Positions 16,883-25,488 of a stretch of 36,217 bases of DNA are shown here, piece after piece; position 1 is the first letter of the stretch; each line of letters begins with the position of its first letter. The DNA lies in the IMG/VR virus record IMGVR_UViG_3300033149_000546, positions 1 through 36,217 of that record; one strand, 5' to 3'. The position numbers and the translations under genes were made by a program. The notes beneath the pieces were generated by a model. That model searched no databases. It saw only the letters and a program-made list of their open reading frames with translations, and had not been told where the DNA came from. The DNA is from a virus.

Positions 16883-18115
16883 ATGCCGTGGAATGATCGA
16901 CTAAGAGAAGCCGCATATACATCACCATCCGGTGTACGCACTGTATTTGATTACGAGGACGTGCGAAAAACCATTGATAAGAAAACCACGGGTTTCGAAT
17001 TTCCTGATGCTGACGGGACGTTGGTGCAGGATTTAGGGCATTCAGGACGACGATATCCGCTTCGTATTATATTTTGGGGTGATGATCATGATATCGATTC
17101 GGATGCATTCGAAGCTGCACTCATTGAACGTGGTGTCGGTAAATTAGAACACCCGGTTTACGGCACTGTGGATGTAGTACCATTCGGAACGATCACTCGC
17201 AACGACCAATTAAAAACCGCCGCGAATCAATCAATCATTGAACTTGTGTTTTGGGAAACGATCGGAGTCAATTATCCAGTTTCACAAACTGACCCAGCCA
17301 GTTCGATATTATCATCGGTTGACGAATACAATGCAGCATCCGCGACCGAATTCGAAGATGTCACCAATTTGGAAACCGCGACCGAACAATCAAGTTTGAA
17401 AAATAAATACACGGCTTTTACCGCATCAGTTAAAAGCGGTCTCAGTGCTGTTGCTGACACACAAGAAGATGTTCAGAAACAATTCGATACGATTAATAAT
17501 TCAATCACTCAAGGAATGGATTTATTAATCGGGCAACCGCTTACATTGGCGTTTCAAACTGCAATCATGATTCAAGCACCTGCACGTGCGTTGACAAGTA
17601 TTCGCGCTCGGTTGGATGCGTATCGTAATTTAGCTAATTCATTCATTACGGGCGATGATGCTATATCGACAGATGCTAATGATTTCCACGCGAAAGATGT
17701 ATTCGCATCTACATCGATCACAGGTTCGATTGTATCGGTTGTTAATAATCAATTTGATACCAAAACCGAAGCATTAGAAGCGGCCGAAGCGATTCTCGAT
17801 CAATTCGAAGCGGTTCAAACATGGCGTGATGATAATTTCAATGCGTTATCAGCGACTGAAATTGACACAGGAAGTGCATATCAACAATTACAAGAAGCGG
17901 TTGCGTTAACGGCTGGTTTTCTTGTTCAGATATCATTCACATTGAAACAAGAACGCATCGTCGTATTAGATCGAGCACGCACCCCTGTGGATTTAGTCGC
18001 CGAATTTTACGGTAGTATTGATGATCAATTGGATTTTTTTATAAATTCAAATAACCTCAGTGGTTCTGAAATACTGGAAATATCGCGGGGTCGATCCGTT
18101 GCCTATTACATATAA
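16883..18115 (+). CDS. Mu gpN-like baseplate/DNA circularisation protein
   Basis: A 410-aa protein whose N-terminal 130 residues (WNDRLREAAYTSPSGVRTVF, DLGHSGRRYPLRIIFWG, ALIERGVGKLEHPVYGT) match the DNA circularisation N-terminal domain family typified by Mu gpN. The rest is long helical sequence ending in a short beta region. In Mu the protein belongs to the baseplate. The position after the tape measure and before the gpP-like hub is the same as in Mu. Confidence 0.88.
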   Translation: MPWNDRLREAAYTSPSGVRTVFDYEDVRKTIDKKTTGFEFPDADGTLVQDLGHSGRRYPLRIIFWGDDHDIDSDAFEAALIERGVGKLEHPVYGTVDVVPFGTITRNDQLKTAANQSIIELVFWETIGVNYPVSQTDPASSILSSVDEYNAASATEFEDVTNLETATEQSSLKNKYTAFTASVKSGLSAVADTQEDVQKQFDTINNSITQGMDLLIGQPLTLAFQTAIMIQAPARALTSIRARLDAYRNLANSFITGDDAISTDANDFHAKDVFASTSITGSIVSVVNNQFDTKTEALEAAEAILDQFEAVQTWRDDNFNALSATEIDTGSAYQQLQEAVALTAGFLVQISFTLKQERIVVLDRARTPVDLVAEFYGSIDDQLDFFINSNNLSGSEILEISRGRSVAYYI

Positions 18116-19349
18116 AGTCGTCAATGGTGATACGTTTGACAATATTGCACGTAAAAAATACGGAACGGAAACCGAAGCCGGTCGAATAGCTGAAGCGAAT
18201 CCCGGTGCATCTGAACCACTTGTCGTTGGTACTGTTCTAACGATACCAACGATCCCGAAAGCACCGTCCAACATTCAACAACGTACGACTGCAAATGACC
18301 CGAACGAAGTTGCATTGTTAATCAATGGAAATCGTTTTCGATATTGGGATCGCGTGAGTATCACACAAACATTGGATTCGATTTCGACCATCAATTTCGG
18401 TGCACCATTCGAATCAGAATCACCAGGGTTCAAAAAAACATTCAGACCATTTTCGTATAATGACATTGTGGTCACGATGGGTGGTGATCCGTTATTCACT
18501 GGTACGATGATCGGTGTTAATCCGAACATTGATGTCACGCGCAAAACAATTGAAGTTAGTGGGTATTCATTGCCTGGTGTACTAGGTGATTGTACGATCC
18601 CTGCAAGTGCGTTCGCTGGTGAATCGAACAAGCTTGAATTCGATAATCAGGGATTGATTGAAATTGCGACAACACTCGCGGGGTTATTCGGAATTGATGT
18701 TGAATTCCAAGATGATCAAGGTGCAATATTCGAACGTGTTGCATTGAAACCAGATGAAACGATTCTGAAATTTTTGATCAAATTAGCAAAACAACGTAAT
18801 TTAATCGTATCGAGCACATCAACTGGTAAGCTGTTATTCTTGCGACCGATAACGATTTCACCCCCTGTGGCTATACTGCGACAAGGCGCAACACCTGTAT
18901 TATCCGTAACACCAACATTCAACCCTCAAAAATATTTTAGTCACGCAACAGGTCTAGAAACTGCAATTGTCGGAATTGGTGGTTCACAATTCACTGTGAA
19001 AAATCCGCATATGGATGGTGTAATCAGGCCGTTTAATTTTATCGTGAATGATACGTTAAGTGCTGATGTTAAAACCACAGTTGAAGCGAAACTCGGTCGA
19101 ATGTTCGGTGATATCGTTGGTTATTCGGTACAACTTACGACATGGCGTGACCCATTGGGAAATCTGTGGGAAGCCGGTAAAACGGTGAAATTGATTGCAC
19201 CCGATGCAATGGTCTATAATGAGTATGAATTCATTATACGATCGGTTACGTTTGATCGTGATAGTAAATCTGAAACCGCTGTGTTGAACTTGACATTCCC
19301 TGAATCATTTAGTGGGGAAATACCAAAGGTGTTACCGTGGGACGAATAG
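18099..19349 (+). CDS. Baseplate hub protein, Mu gpP-like, with N-terminal LysM
   Basis: The frame is open from GTG 18060, but TTG 18099 gives MPITYKVVNGDTFDNIARKK, a LysM start of normal length, and is preferred; the difference is 13 residues. Residues 1-50 form LysM (ending VVGTVLTIP), a peptidoglycan-binding module. The rest matches Mu gp44/gpP-type hubs (GDPLFTGTMIGVNPNID, EVSGYSLPGVLGDCTIPAS). It joins tube to spike and may help cell-wall penetration. The frame overlaps gpN at its start. Confidence 0.87.
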   Translation: MPITYKVVNGDTFDNIARKKYGTETEAGRIAEANPGASEPLVVGTVLTIPTIPKAPSNIQQRTTANDPNEVALLINGNRFRYWDRVSITQTLDSISTINFGAPFESESPGFKKTFRPFSYNDIVVTMGGDPLFTGTMIGVNPNIDVTRKTIEVSGYSLPGVLGDCTIPASAFAGESNKLEFDNQGLIEIATTLAGLFGIDVEFQDDQGAIFERVALKPDETILKFLIKLAKQRNLIVSSTSTGKLLFLRPITISPPVAILRQGATPVLSVTPTFNPQKYFSHATGLETAIVGIGGSQFTVKNPHMDGVIRPFNFIVNDTLSADVKTTVEAKLGRMFGDIVGYSVQLTTWRDPLGNLWEAGKTVKLIAPDAMVYNEYEFIIRSVTFDRDSKSETAVLNLTFPESFSGEIPKVLPWDE

Positions 19350-19873
19350 CGAAAGTATTGTCATTTCTTCGATTGACACGACGTGATGCGAAAGTAAGTG
19401 ATGTTAAACTTGACACAGGTGGTGGTGCGAATATAACCGCTGAACATTTTTCATCACCGGGTGATGATTCGTTCCCATTGACAACTGATTATGCGATCAC
19501 CGTCGATATCCCTCGAAGTGGTGGCGGCGTCGTTGTCGGATATATCGACCCTATAAACACCTCTGTGGCGTTAGAAGGTGAAAAACGAATATATGCGCGT
19601 GATCCTGCAAATGGATCGATTAAAGTTGCGCTACGGTTGAAAAATGATGGTGCGGTCACATTTTCAAATGCAAATGGTTCTATGGATTTAGCAGTCGATG
19701 GGACATTCAATATTAACGGTGTTACGATTGACAAAGATGGTAAACTTACCGCAAATATTGTAGATGCAACCACATCATTGTTAGCAGCAGGTGACGAAGT
19801 TGTCGAACATGATCACATTATAAAATCTGGATCTAGTGCACCAGGACCAACTGAAAAACTAGGTGGACCATAA
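19337..19873 (+). CDS. Baseplate spike protein, Mu gp45-like
   Basis: 178 aa from GTG 19337, overlapping the hub by 13 bases. An N-terminal OB-like region is followed by a repetitive strand-turn region (VTFSNANGSMDLAVDGTFNI) that would build a beta-helix needle. Near the C-terminus is VVEHDHIIKSG, an HxH motif like the metal-binding tip of P2/Mu-type spikes. It pierces the outer membrane. Its size is in the Mu gp45 range. Confidence 0.85.
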   Translation: MGRIAKVLSFLRLTRRDAKVSDVKLDTGGGANITAEHFSSPGDDSFPLTTDYAITVDIPRSGGGVVVGYIDPINTSVALEGEKRIYARDPANGSIKVALRLKNDGAVTFSNANGSMDLAVDGTFNINGVTIDKDGKLTANIVDATTSLLAAGDEVVEHDHIIKSGSSAPGPTEKLGGP

Positions 19874-20292
19874 TGCAACAAGGTGATGTTTTATTATTCC
19901 AAACAAATGATAACGGTGACATCACGGTTACGAATGGTTTGGTTGAAATGTCGGGTGGTTTGGAAACTGCTTCATATTTATCGTTATTTGGTGGTAATGA
20001 AGATGATTCAAACTGGTGGGGTAATAACGACGAAATCGACACTGCTAGTCAATACCACAGTGAAACACAAGAATTATTACGATCGATCCCATCAACATCA
20101 GGTAATTTGATCAGAATCAAAGATGCTGCTGAACGCGATCTTGCATGGTTCATTGATAAGAAAGTCGCATCATCGATCACTGTGGCTATAAATATACCGG
20201 CATTAAATAAAGTTAAAATAATTATTACAATCACGGCTCAAGGTGACGAGTCAACATTCGAATTTGTTGAAAATTGGAAGATTAGCGCATGA
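19873..20292 (+). CDS. Baseplate protein, Mu gp46-like
   Basis: A 139-aa protein in the Mu order gp45-gp46-gp47. It shows the family pattern LEMSGGLETA-like start (VEMSGGLETASYLSLFGGN), Trp-rich WWGNNDE, a helix (TQELLRSIPSTSGNLIRI) and a C-terminal strand pair. It is a wedge component analogous to gpW of P2/gp25 of T4. The stop/start overlaps (TAATG and ATGA) show tight coupling. Confidence 0.85.
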   Translation: MQQGDVLLFQTNDNGDITVTNGLVEMSGGLETASYLSLFGGNEDDSNWWGNNDEIDTASQYHSETQELLRSIPSTSGNLIRIKDAAERDLAWFIDKKVASSITVAINIPALNKVKIIITITAQGDESTFEFVENWKISA

Positions 20293-21485
20293 GTTTAACA
20301 ACACCGACAACAAATGATATCAGTGCGAATATTGTTTCACAACTCGAATCATCACTGAATCAATCAATCCCATTATTACCAAAATCATTCATGCGAGTGC
20401 TGGCGAAAGTATTAGCGGGTGTATTCATCCTATTGTATAAATATGGCGGTTTCACATTCCTGCAAATGTTCGTACAGACTGCCAGCGATAAAGATACCAC
20501 CGTCAATGGCGTGATTGTGAACCCATTAAAACAATGGGGTCGACTTGTTGGTGTTGGCGACCCTACATCAGCAACGAATGCTGAACTTGTGATTGATATC
20601 ACGGTTGAGAATCAAGTCGGTTCATTGCCTGCAGGTACACAATTAGTCAATACTGACAACGGCGTGACGTATATCACCACGGTTATCGTGGCGTTAAGTG
20701 CACCGACCGTATCAGCAACAATCAAGGCCGTATCAGATCAAACAGACGGCGGTGGTGCGGGTACGATCGGCAATCTGAATGTCAGTGATGTGGTTTCATT
20801 TGCGAACCCGTTACCGAATGTATCACGCAATGCTGTTGTCACGTCACAGGCCGTCACAGGTGCCGATGCTGAAGCAACCGACGTATATCGACAACGTATC
20901 ATCGACCGATTTCAGAAAAGGCCACAGGGTGGTGCATATTCTGATTATCAGATATGGGGTGAAGAGGTCGAAGGGATTGTCAATGTTTATCCGTACACCA
21001 GCACGAACCCTGGTCAAGTCGATGTTTATGTCGAAGCCACGGTCGCCAGTTCAGGTAGTCCCGATGGAATCCCAACCGCGCCACAATTACAAGCTGTATT
21101 AGATTCAATCGAACTTGATGAAAATGGTCTTGCTAGTCGACGACCTGCAAACGCGTTGGCGAATTCATTTGCAATCACACGTACCGGATTCGATGTAATC
21201 GTGACCACATTGGTTGTGGATAACTTATCGCAAGTTCAAGCAGATATCACAACAGCAGTCGAAGAATACTTCTTAGCACGTGAACCATTCATCGCGGGTT
21301 TATCTGTTTTACCTCGTAAAGATCGGATCACAGCAACCGGTGTGGGTGGTGTGATTGATGATATTGTGACTTCAGCCGGTGGGGTATTCACTAGTTTTGC
21401 GGTTGAAGAATCAGCCGTGCCAGTTACGACGCGTACACTTGTTATTGGTGAAAAAGCGAAAGCTGACTCAGTGAGTTTCGTCTAA
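20289..21485 (+). CDS. Baseplate wedge protein J family (Mu gp47-like)
   Basis: A 398-aa Baseplate_J family protein. Markers: LGRLVGVGDPTSA-like early block (QWGRLVGVGDPTSATNAELV), GADAEATDVYRQRIIDRFQK (residues about 195-215) and GVGGVIDDIVTSAGGV toward the end. It forms the baseplate wedge that links hub to fibres. It overlaps gp46 by four bases and gp48 by one. Confidence 0.92.
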   Translation: MSLTTPTTNDISANIVSQLESSLNQSIPLLPKSFMRVLAKVLAGVFILLYKYGGFTFLQMFVQTASDKDTTVNGVIVNPLKQWGRLVGVGDPTSATNAELVIDITVENQVGSLPAGTQLVNTDNGVTYITTVIVALSAPTVSATIKAVSDQTDGGGAGTIGNLNVSDVVSFANPLPNVSRNAVVTSQAVTGADAEATDVYRQRIIDRFQKRPQGGAYSDYQIWGEEVEGIVNVYPYTSTNPGQVDVYVEATVASSGSPDGIPTAPQLQAVLDSIELDENGLASRRPANALANSFAITRTGFDVIVTTLVVDNLSQVQADITTAVEEYFLAREPFIAGLSVLPRKDRITATGVGGVIDDIVTSAGGVFTSFAVEESAVPVTTRTLVIGEKAKADSVSFV

Positions 21486-22195
21486 TGTTTTTTAGAATAT
21501 TTCAACATCTATTGCCAAATGCGAAAGCATGGCGATTGACCATTGACAAACAATTGCGCGAATTTTTCGAAGGTTTGTCGGGATTGGGCACAGATATTAA
21601 AGCGTTTTATGATGATGTCTTTGATGATCGAGATCCACAGCAAACGAATCAGCTTGATTTGTGGGAAAATCAATGGGCATTACCCGATGTGGGTTTAACC
21701 ACGCAGGAACGTCGTGATCGATTAGAAGCTGCATGGTCAGCGTTAGGTGGTCAAGATCCGCGATACATCGAAGATACGTTGCGGGATGCTGGATTTGATG
21801 TATATGTGCATGAATGGTGGGTTCCGGGTACTGAGGCCGCAATTGGTGTCAGTGCTGCAGCAACACCACGCAACCCACTTGTTTATTTGCGCGAAAGTTT
21901 GACAAGTATTACGTATTTAAACGAATGTGGTGAACTACTGGCTGAATGTGGTGAACTACTGGCTGAATGTGGTGAAACGAACAACCCGATTGGATATGCA
22001 CTTGTTAACGCAATTGATTTGACTAATCCAATACCTTCAGATACTTCTACATGGCCTTATTTTTTGTATATTGGGGGTCAGGTGTTCGGAGATATCGCAC
22101 AGGTCGACCCCAAACGGCGTGAAGAATTCGAAACACTTTGTCTAAAAATTTGCCCAACTCAGCAATGGTTGGGATTAATCGTGGAGTATACATAA
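21485..22195 (+). CDS. Mu gp48/gpI-like tail protein (DUF2313)
   Basis: A 236-aa protein following gp47, with the family opening (FRIFQHLLPNAKAWRLTIDK) and the motif ERRDRLEAAWSALGGQDP, typical of YmfQ/DUF2313 members. It bridges wedge and tail fibre. The middle has a recent-looking 21-bp tandem duplication (ECGELLA repeated). The stop is adjacent to the tail-fibre start. Confidence 0.87.
   Translation: MFFRIFQHLLPNAKAWRLTIDKQLREFFEGLSGLGTDIKAFYDDVFDDRDPQQTNQLDLWENQWALPDVGLTTQERRDRLEAAWSALGGQDPRYIEDTLRDAGFDVYVHEWWVPGTEAAIGVSAAATPRNPLVYLRESLTSITYLNECGELLAECGELLAECGETNNPIGYALVNAIDLTNPIPSDTSTWPYFLYIGGQVFGDIAQVDPKRREEFETLCLKICPTQQWLGLIVEYT
21923..21974 (+). repeat. 21-bp tandem repeat in gp48-like gene
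   Basis: Two perfect 21-base units (21923-21943 and 21944-21964) and a partial third encode ECGELLA ECGELLA ECGE. The perfection at the DNA level suggests a recent in-frame duplication. It adds two Cys residues beyond the third. Confidence 0.9.
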
Positions 22196-23692
22196 ATGGC
22201 TATTAATCCAACAACTGAATTTGTCGGAAAAATCGCGTCAGATCCAACTAATTACCCATACGGTAAAGCGAAAAATGTTACTACACCAGGTGACGGAACA
22301 GGAACGCCATGGATCGCTTCATTACTTAATGATATTTTCGGTTTTCAACAAGCATTATTAAAAGCGGCAGGAATCATTCCATCTGGTACACCTGATAAAT
22401 TCGGCGCATCTGAATATATGCAATCCGTGATTGCTTTGGCATCAGGTCGAGCTATGCGATACGACGATACGGGCGCTGTCAATGCCGTAGTATTGACAGC
22501 TAGAACAAATCAACAATCGGTATCTAATTTATTCGATGGTTTAACTGTGCAGTTTATACCGGTTATTACAAATACTGGTGCGGTCACATTAGATTACAAC
22601 GCCACAGGGGTGCTTAATTTAAAAAATGTACAAGGAGATGACATTGATGTAGGCTTTTTAGATCCAACTTTAATATATACCAGTGTATATCATTCCACTC
22701 CGGGGGAATGGCGACTCAGTACTTTGATGGATGTTTGGTCTGATGTAATAAGATCTGGTTTTGGCGGGTCTGTAAACACAACCCCAATGGTTAGGATAGG
22801 TAGTCAAGGGTTTAACCCGTATTCCGTAGGGGGCGTAGCAACTCTACAATTGGGTGGGAACGGGATACTATCATCAGATGATAGTGTTGGGTCTAGTAAT
22901 CATGTCAACCTATCTCAAAATCTGACAGGGGGTTCTATCTGGTATCACTTATCAACGGGTGCGGGTTCTGTCTATCGACAAGATTCTGGTCGACATATAT
23001 GGTTTACTTCTCCAAGTAAGTCAGCTGGAAGTTCTGCAACAGCTACTGAGATAATGCGTACTGATACCAACGGGAATTTATTGATGGGTAAAACTTCAAT
23101 AAACGCTGCGGTCGCTGGTGTTGAACTCGGTGGTGACGGTAGAAGCATTTTTTCTAGAAATGTCGCCACGCCTATATATGTTAATAGGATAACTTCTGAT
23201 GGTAATCTTATAGAGCTTGCCCAAGATAATACAATAGAAGGTTCAATATCTGTTTCTGGTACAATAGTTTCTTACAATTCTTTCTGTGGTGGTCATTGGA
23301 GTCAACTTACTACTAACACTACTGACGAAACTTTTACAAAAGGTATGGTTGTTGAAACAATTGATGAAATGTGTGAGTGGGCTGATGAAGACAATGACCA
23401 ATTAGTCCGTTTCAAAAAATCCGATACAGTTGGTTCGAAGCGGGTTTATGGTATTTTTAGTAACTGGGATATGGACGATGATTATGACGATGCAATCATT
23501 CATGCCATTGGTGCAACACAAATCCTTATAACAGGAAGTTGTGAAGGCGGTGACTTACTTGAATCAAACGGTGATGGTACTGCGAGGGTTCAAGCTGACG
23601 ATCTTATCCGTAGTTCAACTATAGGTAAAGTAACAATGGGTGATAGTGATGTTTCCGTCACATTAGTTCCTTGCGTTCTTTATTGTGGGTAA
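22196..23692 (+). CDS. Tail fibre protein
   Basis: A 498-aa protein at the end of the tail operon. The N-terminus (VGKIASDPTNYPYGKAKN, then GTPWIASLLNDIFGFQQALL) is the conserved attachment region of fibres that bind gp48-type proteins. The middle has beta-rich, Gly/Ser/Asn sequence, and the last 100 residues form a distinct distal domain (FSNWDMDDDYDDAIIHAIGA). Codons in the second half look different from the tail core, typical of exchanged receptor-binding regions. No separate chaperone gene follows. Confidence 0.87.
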   Translation: MAINPTTEFVGKIASDPTNYPYGKAKNVTTPGDGTGTPWIASLLNDIFGFQQALLKAAGIIPSGTPDKFGASEYMQSVIALASGRAMRYDDTGAVNAVVLTARTNQQSVSNLFDGLTVQFIPVITNTGAVTLDYNATGVLNLKNVQGDDIDVGFLDPTLIYTSVYHSTPGEWRLSTLMDVWSDVIRSGFGGSVNTTPMVRIGSQGFNPYSVGGVATLQLGGNGILSSDDSVGSSNHVNLSQNLTGGSIWYHLSTGAGSVYRQDSGRHIWFTSPSKSAGSSATATEIMRTDTNGNLLMGKTSINAAVAGVELGGDGRSIFSRNVATPIYVNRITSDGNLIELAQDNTIEGSISVSGTIVSYNSFCGGHWSQLTTNTTDETFTKGMVVETIDEMCEWADEDNDQLVRFKKSDTVGSKRVYGIFSNWDMDDDYDDAIIHAIGATQILITGSCEGGDLLESNGDGTARVQADDLIRSSTIGKVTMGDSDVSVTLVPCVLYCG

Positions 23693-23719
23693 TCTATATT
23701 CATTGTCGGAGCAATCAAA

Positions 23720-24292
23720 ATGAAAATATGGGACATAGTGCGCAACGTTGGGTCAGGTATCATTCGTGAAGTCGTGCCGGGTGGTGGATTACTCGTTAAC
23801 GCAATTAATGAATTTTTGCCCGATGATAAAAAACTCCCATCAACCGCAACCGGTAACGACATCAATGAAGCCGTTGTAAACTTACCACCCGAACAACGTG
23901 TTCGAGTTTTAGAAAAAGAATTCGATGTGGATATCACGCAGATCAAGGAATCGAATGCAACGGTGCGTGCAATGCTTGAATCTGATGCGCGAAATCCACA
24001 GTCGACGCGACCATATATAGCGAAAGGCGCATTCAATATTGTTGCATTCGTCGTAGTCGTTGCGGTATCTGCATGGTCGTATGGTGTATTCACTGGCGAC
24101 ACTGACATGGTTGATACCGTTGTGAACGGTTGGCAATTCATACTCGCTGCAATTGCCCCATTGGTCACGCTATTGTGGGCATATTTTGGAGTGCTGAAAA
24201 CGGAACAGAAAAACAAACTTGACGCTGCGAATGGTGTATCTACACAAAGTGTTGTAAGTGGTATATTATCTGCTATTGTGAATAGGAGATAA
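23720..24292 (+). CDS. Holin-like protein, GTA 3TM holin type
   Basis: A 190-aa protein. The N-terminal 110 residues are soluble and charged (PGGGLLVNAINEFLPDD, NLPPEQRVRVLEKEF). Two hydrophobic segments follow (about 116-132 and 147-165) with a possible weaker third. The layout is that of the GTA_holin_3TM family, placed directly after the fibre gene as a lysis gene. Holins permeabilise the inner membrane at the end of infection. The family match is from pattern memory. Confidence 0.7.
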   Translation: MKIWDIVRNVGSGIIREVVPGGGLLVNAINEFLPDDKKLPSTATGNDINEAVVNLPPEQRVRVLEKEFDVDITQIKESNATVRAMLESDARNPQSTRPYIAKGAFNIVAFVVVVAVSAWSYGVFTGDTDMVDTVVNGWQFILAAIAPLVTLLWAYFGVLKTEQKNKLDAANGVSTQSVVSGILSAIVNRR

Positions 24293-24298
24293 TGGGAG

Positions 24299-24571
24299 AT
24301 GTCAGCAATGGTGCAAAATACAGCAAACACCGCCACAGGTGTTGCAGTTGCTAGTGGAATGTACGGTTTTGTATCTGAAAACGCACCAGTATTCGGCATA
24401 TTTTTGACAATGTTATCGATTATAATCGCTACGATATTTTATATGTTGAATTATCGAATCAATCGTCAACGGTTGATGATAACGATTGAAGATTCTGAAC
24501 GTGGAATCAAACAAAACATCAGTGATGACGAATTGAAAATGCTTAAACAATGGTGTGATCGTCGTCGTTAA
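24299..24571 (+). CDS. Small membrane protein, HP1-type holin-like
   Basis: 90 aa from ATG 24299 (GGGAG upstream; ATG 24308 also possible). There are two hydrophobic segments, GVAVASGMYGF (about 14-24, weak) and FGIFLTMLSIIIATIFYML (about 33-52). A basic cytoplasmic tail with RINRQRLMITIEDSERG follows. It sits next to the 3TM holin, so it is a second holin or holin partner. Its TAA overlaps the stop of the convergent minus-strand gene at TTAA. Confidence 0.7.
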   Translation: MSAMVQNTANTATGVAVASGMYGFVSENAPVFGIFLTMLSIIIATIFYMLNYRINRQRLMITIEDSERGIKQNISDDELKMLKQWCDRRR

Positions 24572-24858
24572 AATTGCCAGTTCATTTTGACATCGACACT
24601 GTGATTACTGACAACAAAACTGAGTTCGGAAAATGCGACACCATAGTCATAAATATTGCGGTATTTTTTGCTTTTGATACTGTTCGAAATTATTGCGTTG
24701 CCAATGATCACAGTTGTAAAGTACAAGTCAACTTTATCCAATGACGGATTTTCACCAAGTACGACATTGATTTCCCTGTATCGAGGGTTGACAGCAATTT
24801 CACGAGTTTGACCCCAATCAACTACCAGTAGAACTGTACTCAGTATCAGTGCCTCCAT
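24568..24858 (-). CDS. Small membrane-anchored conserved hypothetical protein
   Basis: The frame extends to 25071, but the ATG at 24858 (AAGGAT upstream) gives a 96-aa protein with an N-terminal hydrophobic segment (MEALILSTVLLVVDWGQTRE) and is preferred. The pattern DWGQTxxI...NP...E.N..LG..PS...V..YF recurs in hypothetical proteins of proteobacterial phages and elements; no function is known to me. It overlaps the upstream zinc-finger-like gene by 41 bases. Being next to the holins, a lysis-accessory role is possible but speculative. Confidence 0.65.
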   Translation of the reverse strand: MEALILSTVLLVVDWGQTREIAVNPRYREINVVLGENPSLDKVDLYFTTVIIGNAIISNSIKSKKYRNIYDYGVAFSELSFVVSNHSVDVKMNWQF

Positions 24859-25138
24859 AACGATCCTTGAAATCTTGTTCAGTTGGTCCAGTTTTATGAT
24901 GCTCATACCACACGCTTGAACCATTACGATGTGGATAATGTATTCCGTCACAGTGACATGTGCTGTATACACCCGTCCTACGTTTCCACTCGTTGTATCG
25001 ATGCATATCGAGTCGCCAATCAGTTGAACCGCACGTGCATTTTGGTGGTCTGATATATTCCCATAATTCACGATTCAACACTTTGCGGGCGCGACAATTA
25101 CCGCACCGATATGACTTTAGTCCTCTTGATTGCTTCAA
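24818..25138 (-). CDS. Conserved phage Cys/His-rich (zinc-binding) protein
   Basis: 106 aa from TTG 25138, the only start after the upstream stop in this frame. Cys/His ligands are abundant: YRCGNCRARK (CxxC, 12-15), PPKCTCGSTDWRLD (CxC) and TCHCDGIHYPHRNGS. The arrangement C-x2-C ... WEYIRPPKCxCG ... C-x-CDGxHxPHRxGS is one I recognise as a recurring phage hypothetical family. Nucleic-acid or protein binding is likely; the function is unknown. It overlaps genes on both sides by 41 bases. Confidence 0.7.
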   Translation of the reverse strand: MKQSRGLKSYRCGNCRARKVLNRELWEYIRPPKCTCGSTDWRLDMHRYNEWKRRTGVYSTCHCDGIHYPHRNGSSVWYEHHKTGPTEQDFKDRYGGTDTEYSSTGS

Positions 25139-25265
25139 TTGTTTCGATCAACCATTTATCGTATTTCTCACTTGGATAACTACACGATGGTGCAACGCAA
25201 CGTACGGGACAACCTTTGCACAATTTATATGATCTACAATGTTCAACCACAGCCCGCGGTATCAC
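25098..25265 (-). CDS. Small Cys-rich protein (55 aa), coupled start
   Basis: An easily missed gene: GTG 25265 overlaps the TGA of the upstream 65-aa gene (GTGA), and the frame runs 55 codons to TAA. It has five Cys (HCRSYKLCKGCPVRCVAPSC) followed by SYPSEKYDKWLIETIEAIKR, a compact zinc-finger-like N-terminus and a helix. A second GTG 15 bases later is an alternative start. It precedes and overlaps the 106-aa Cys-rich gene, so the two may act together. Coding is supported by the Cys spacing and the coupling. Confidence 0.6.
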   Translation of the reverse strand: MIPRAVVEHCRSYKLCKGCPVRCVAPSCSYPSEKYDKWLIETIEAIKRTKVISVR

Positions 25266-25459
25266 AGATCTTTGAATGATACACCACTAGCGATTGCAGC
25301 ATCTTCAGCACACTCAGTTTCCATCATGTAATCAAGTACAACAGATTCAGAAACTAAACCGTTAAGGAAATCAGCAGTTGCAGCAGCTTCCGCGATGCGA
25401 GCAGTCATAACCACTTGCTGAAGTGAAAGGATGTTTGAATCGTTGTTGTATTTGCTCAT
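25262..25459 (-). CDS. Unrecognised small acidic helical protein
   Basis: A 65-aa protein, first gene of a minus-strand unit with its own strong promoter about 36 bases upstream. The sequence is helical and acidic (LQQVVMTARIAEAAATADFL, MMETECAEDAAIASGV), with no membrane segment. Small acidic early phage proteins are often host-takeover or anti-defence factors, but nothing here identifies one. The stop overlaps the next GTG. Confidence 0.65.
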   Translation of the reverse strand: MSKYNNDSNILSLQQVVMTARIAEAAATADFLNGLVSESVVLDYMMETECAEDAAIASGVSFKDL

Positions 25460-25488
25460 TATAATGATTCCCGTTTGCGTTGTTGATG

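Noticed and set aside
23680-24399. 239-aa minus-strand open frame over the holin genes
   Set aside because: It lies opposite well-supported plus-strand genes, has no ribosome-binding site, and has Ser/Thr/Pro/Ile-rich shadow composition.
24859-25071. Long N-terminal extension of the 96-aa membrane protein
   Set aside because: The extension lies opposite no signal and overlaps the conserved Cys-rich gene; ATG 24858 has AAGGAT and begins a hydrophobic segment.
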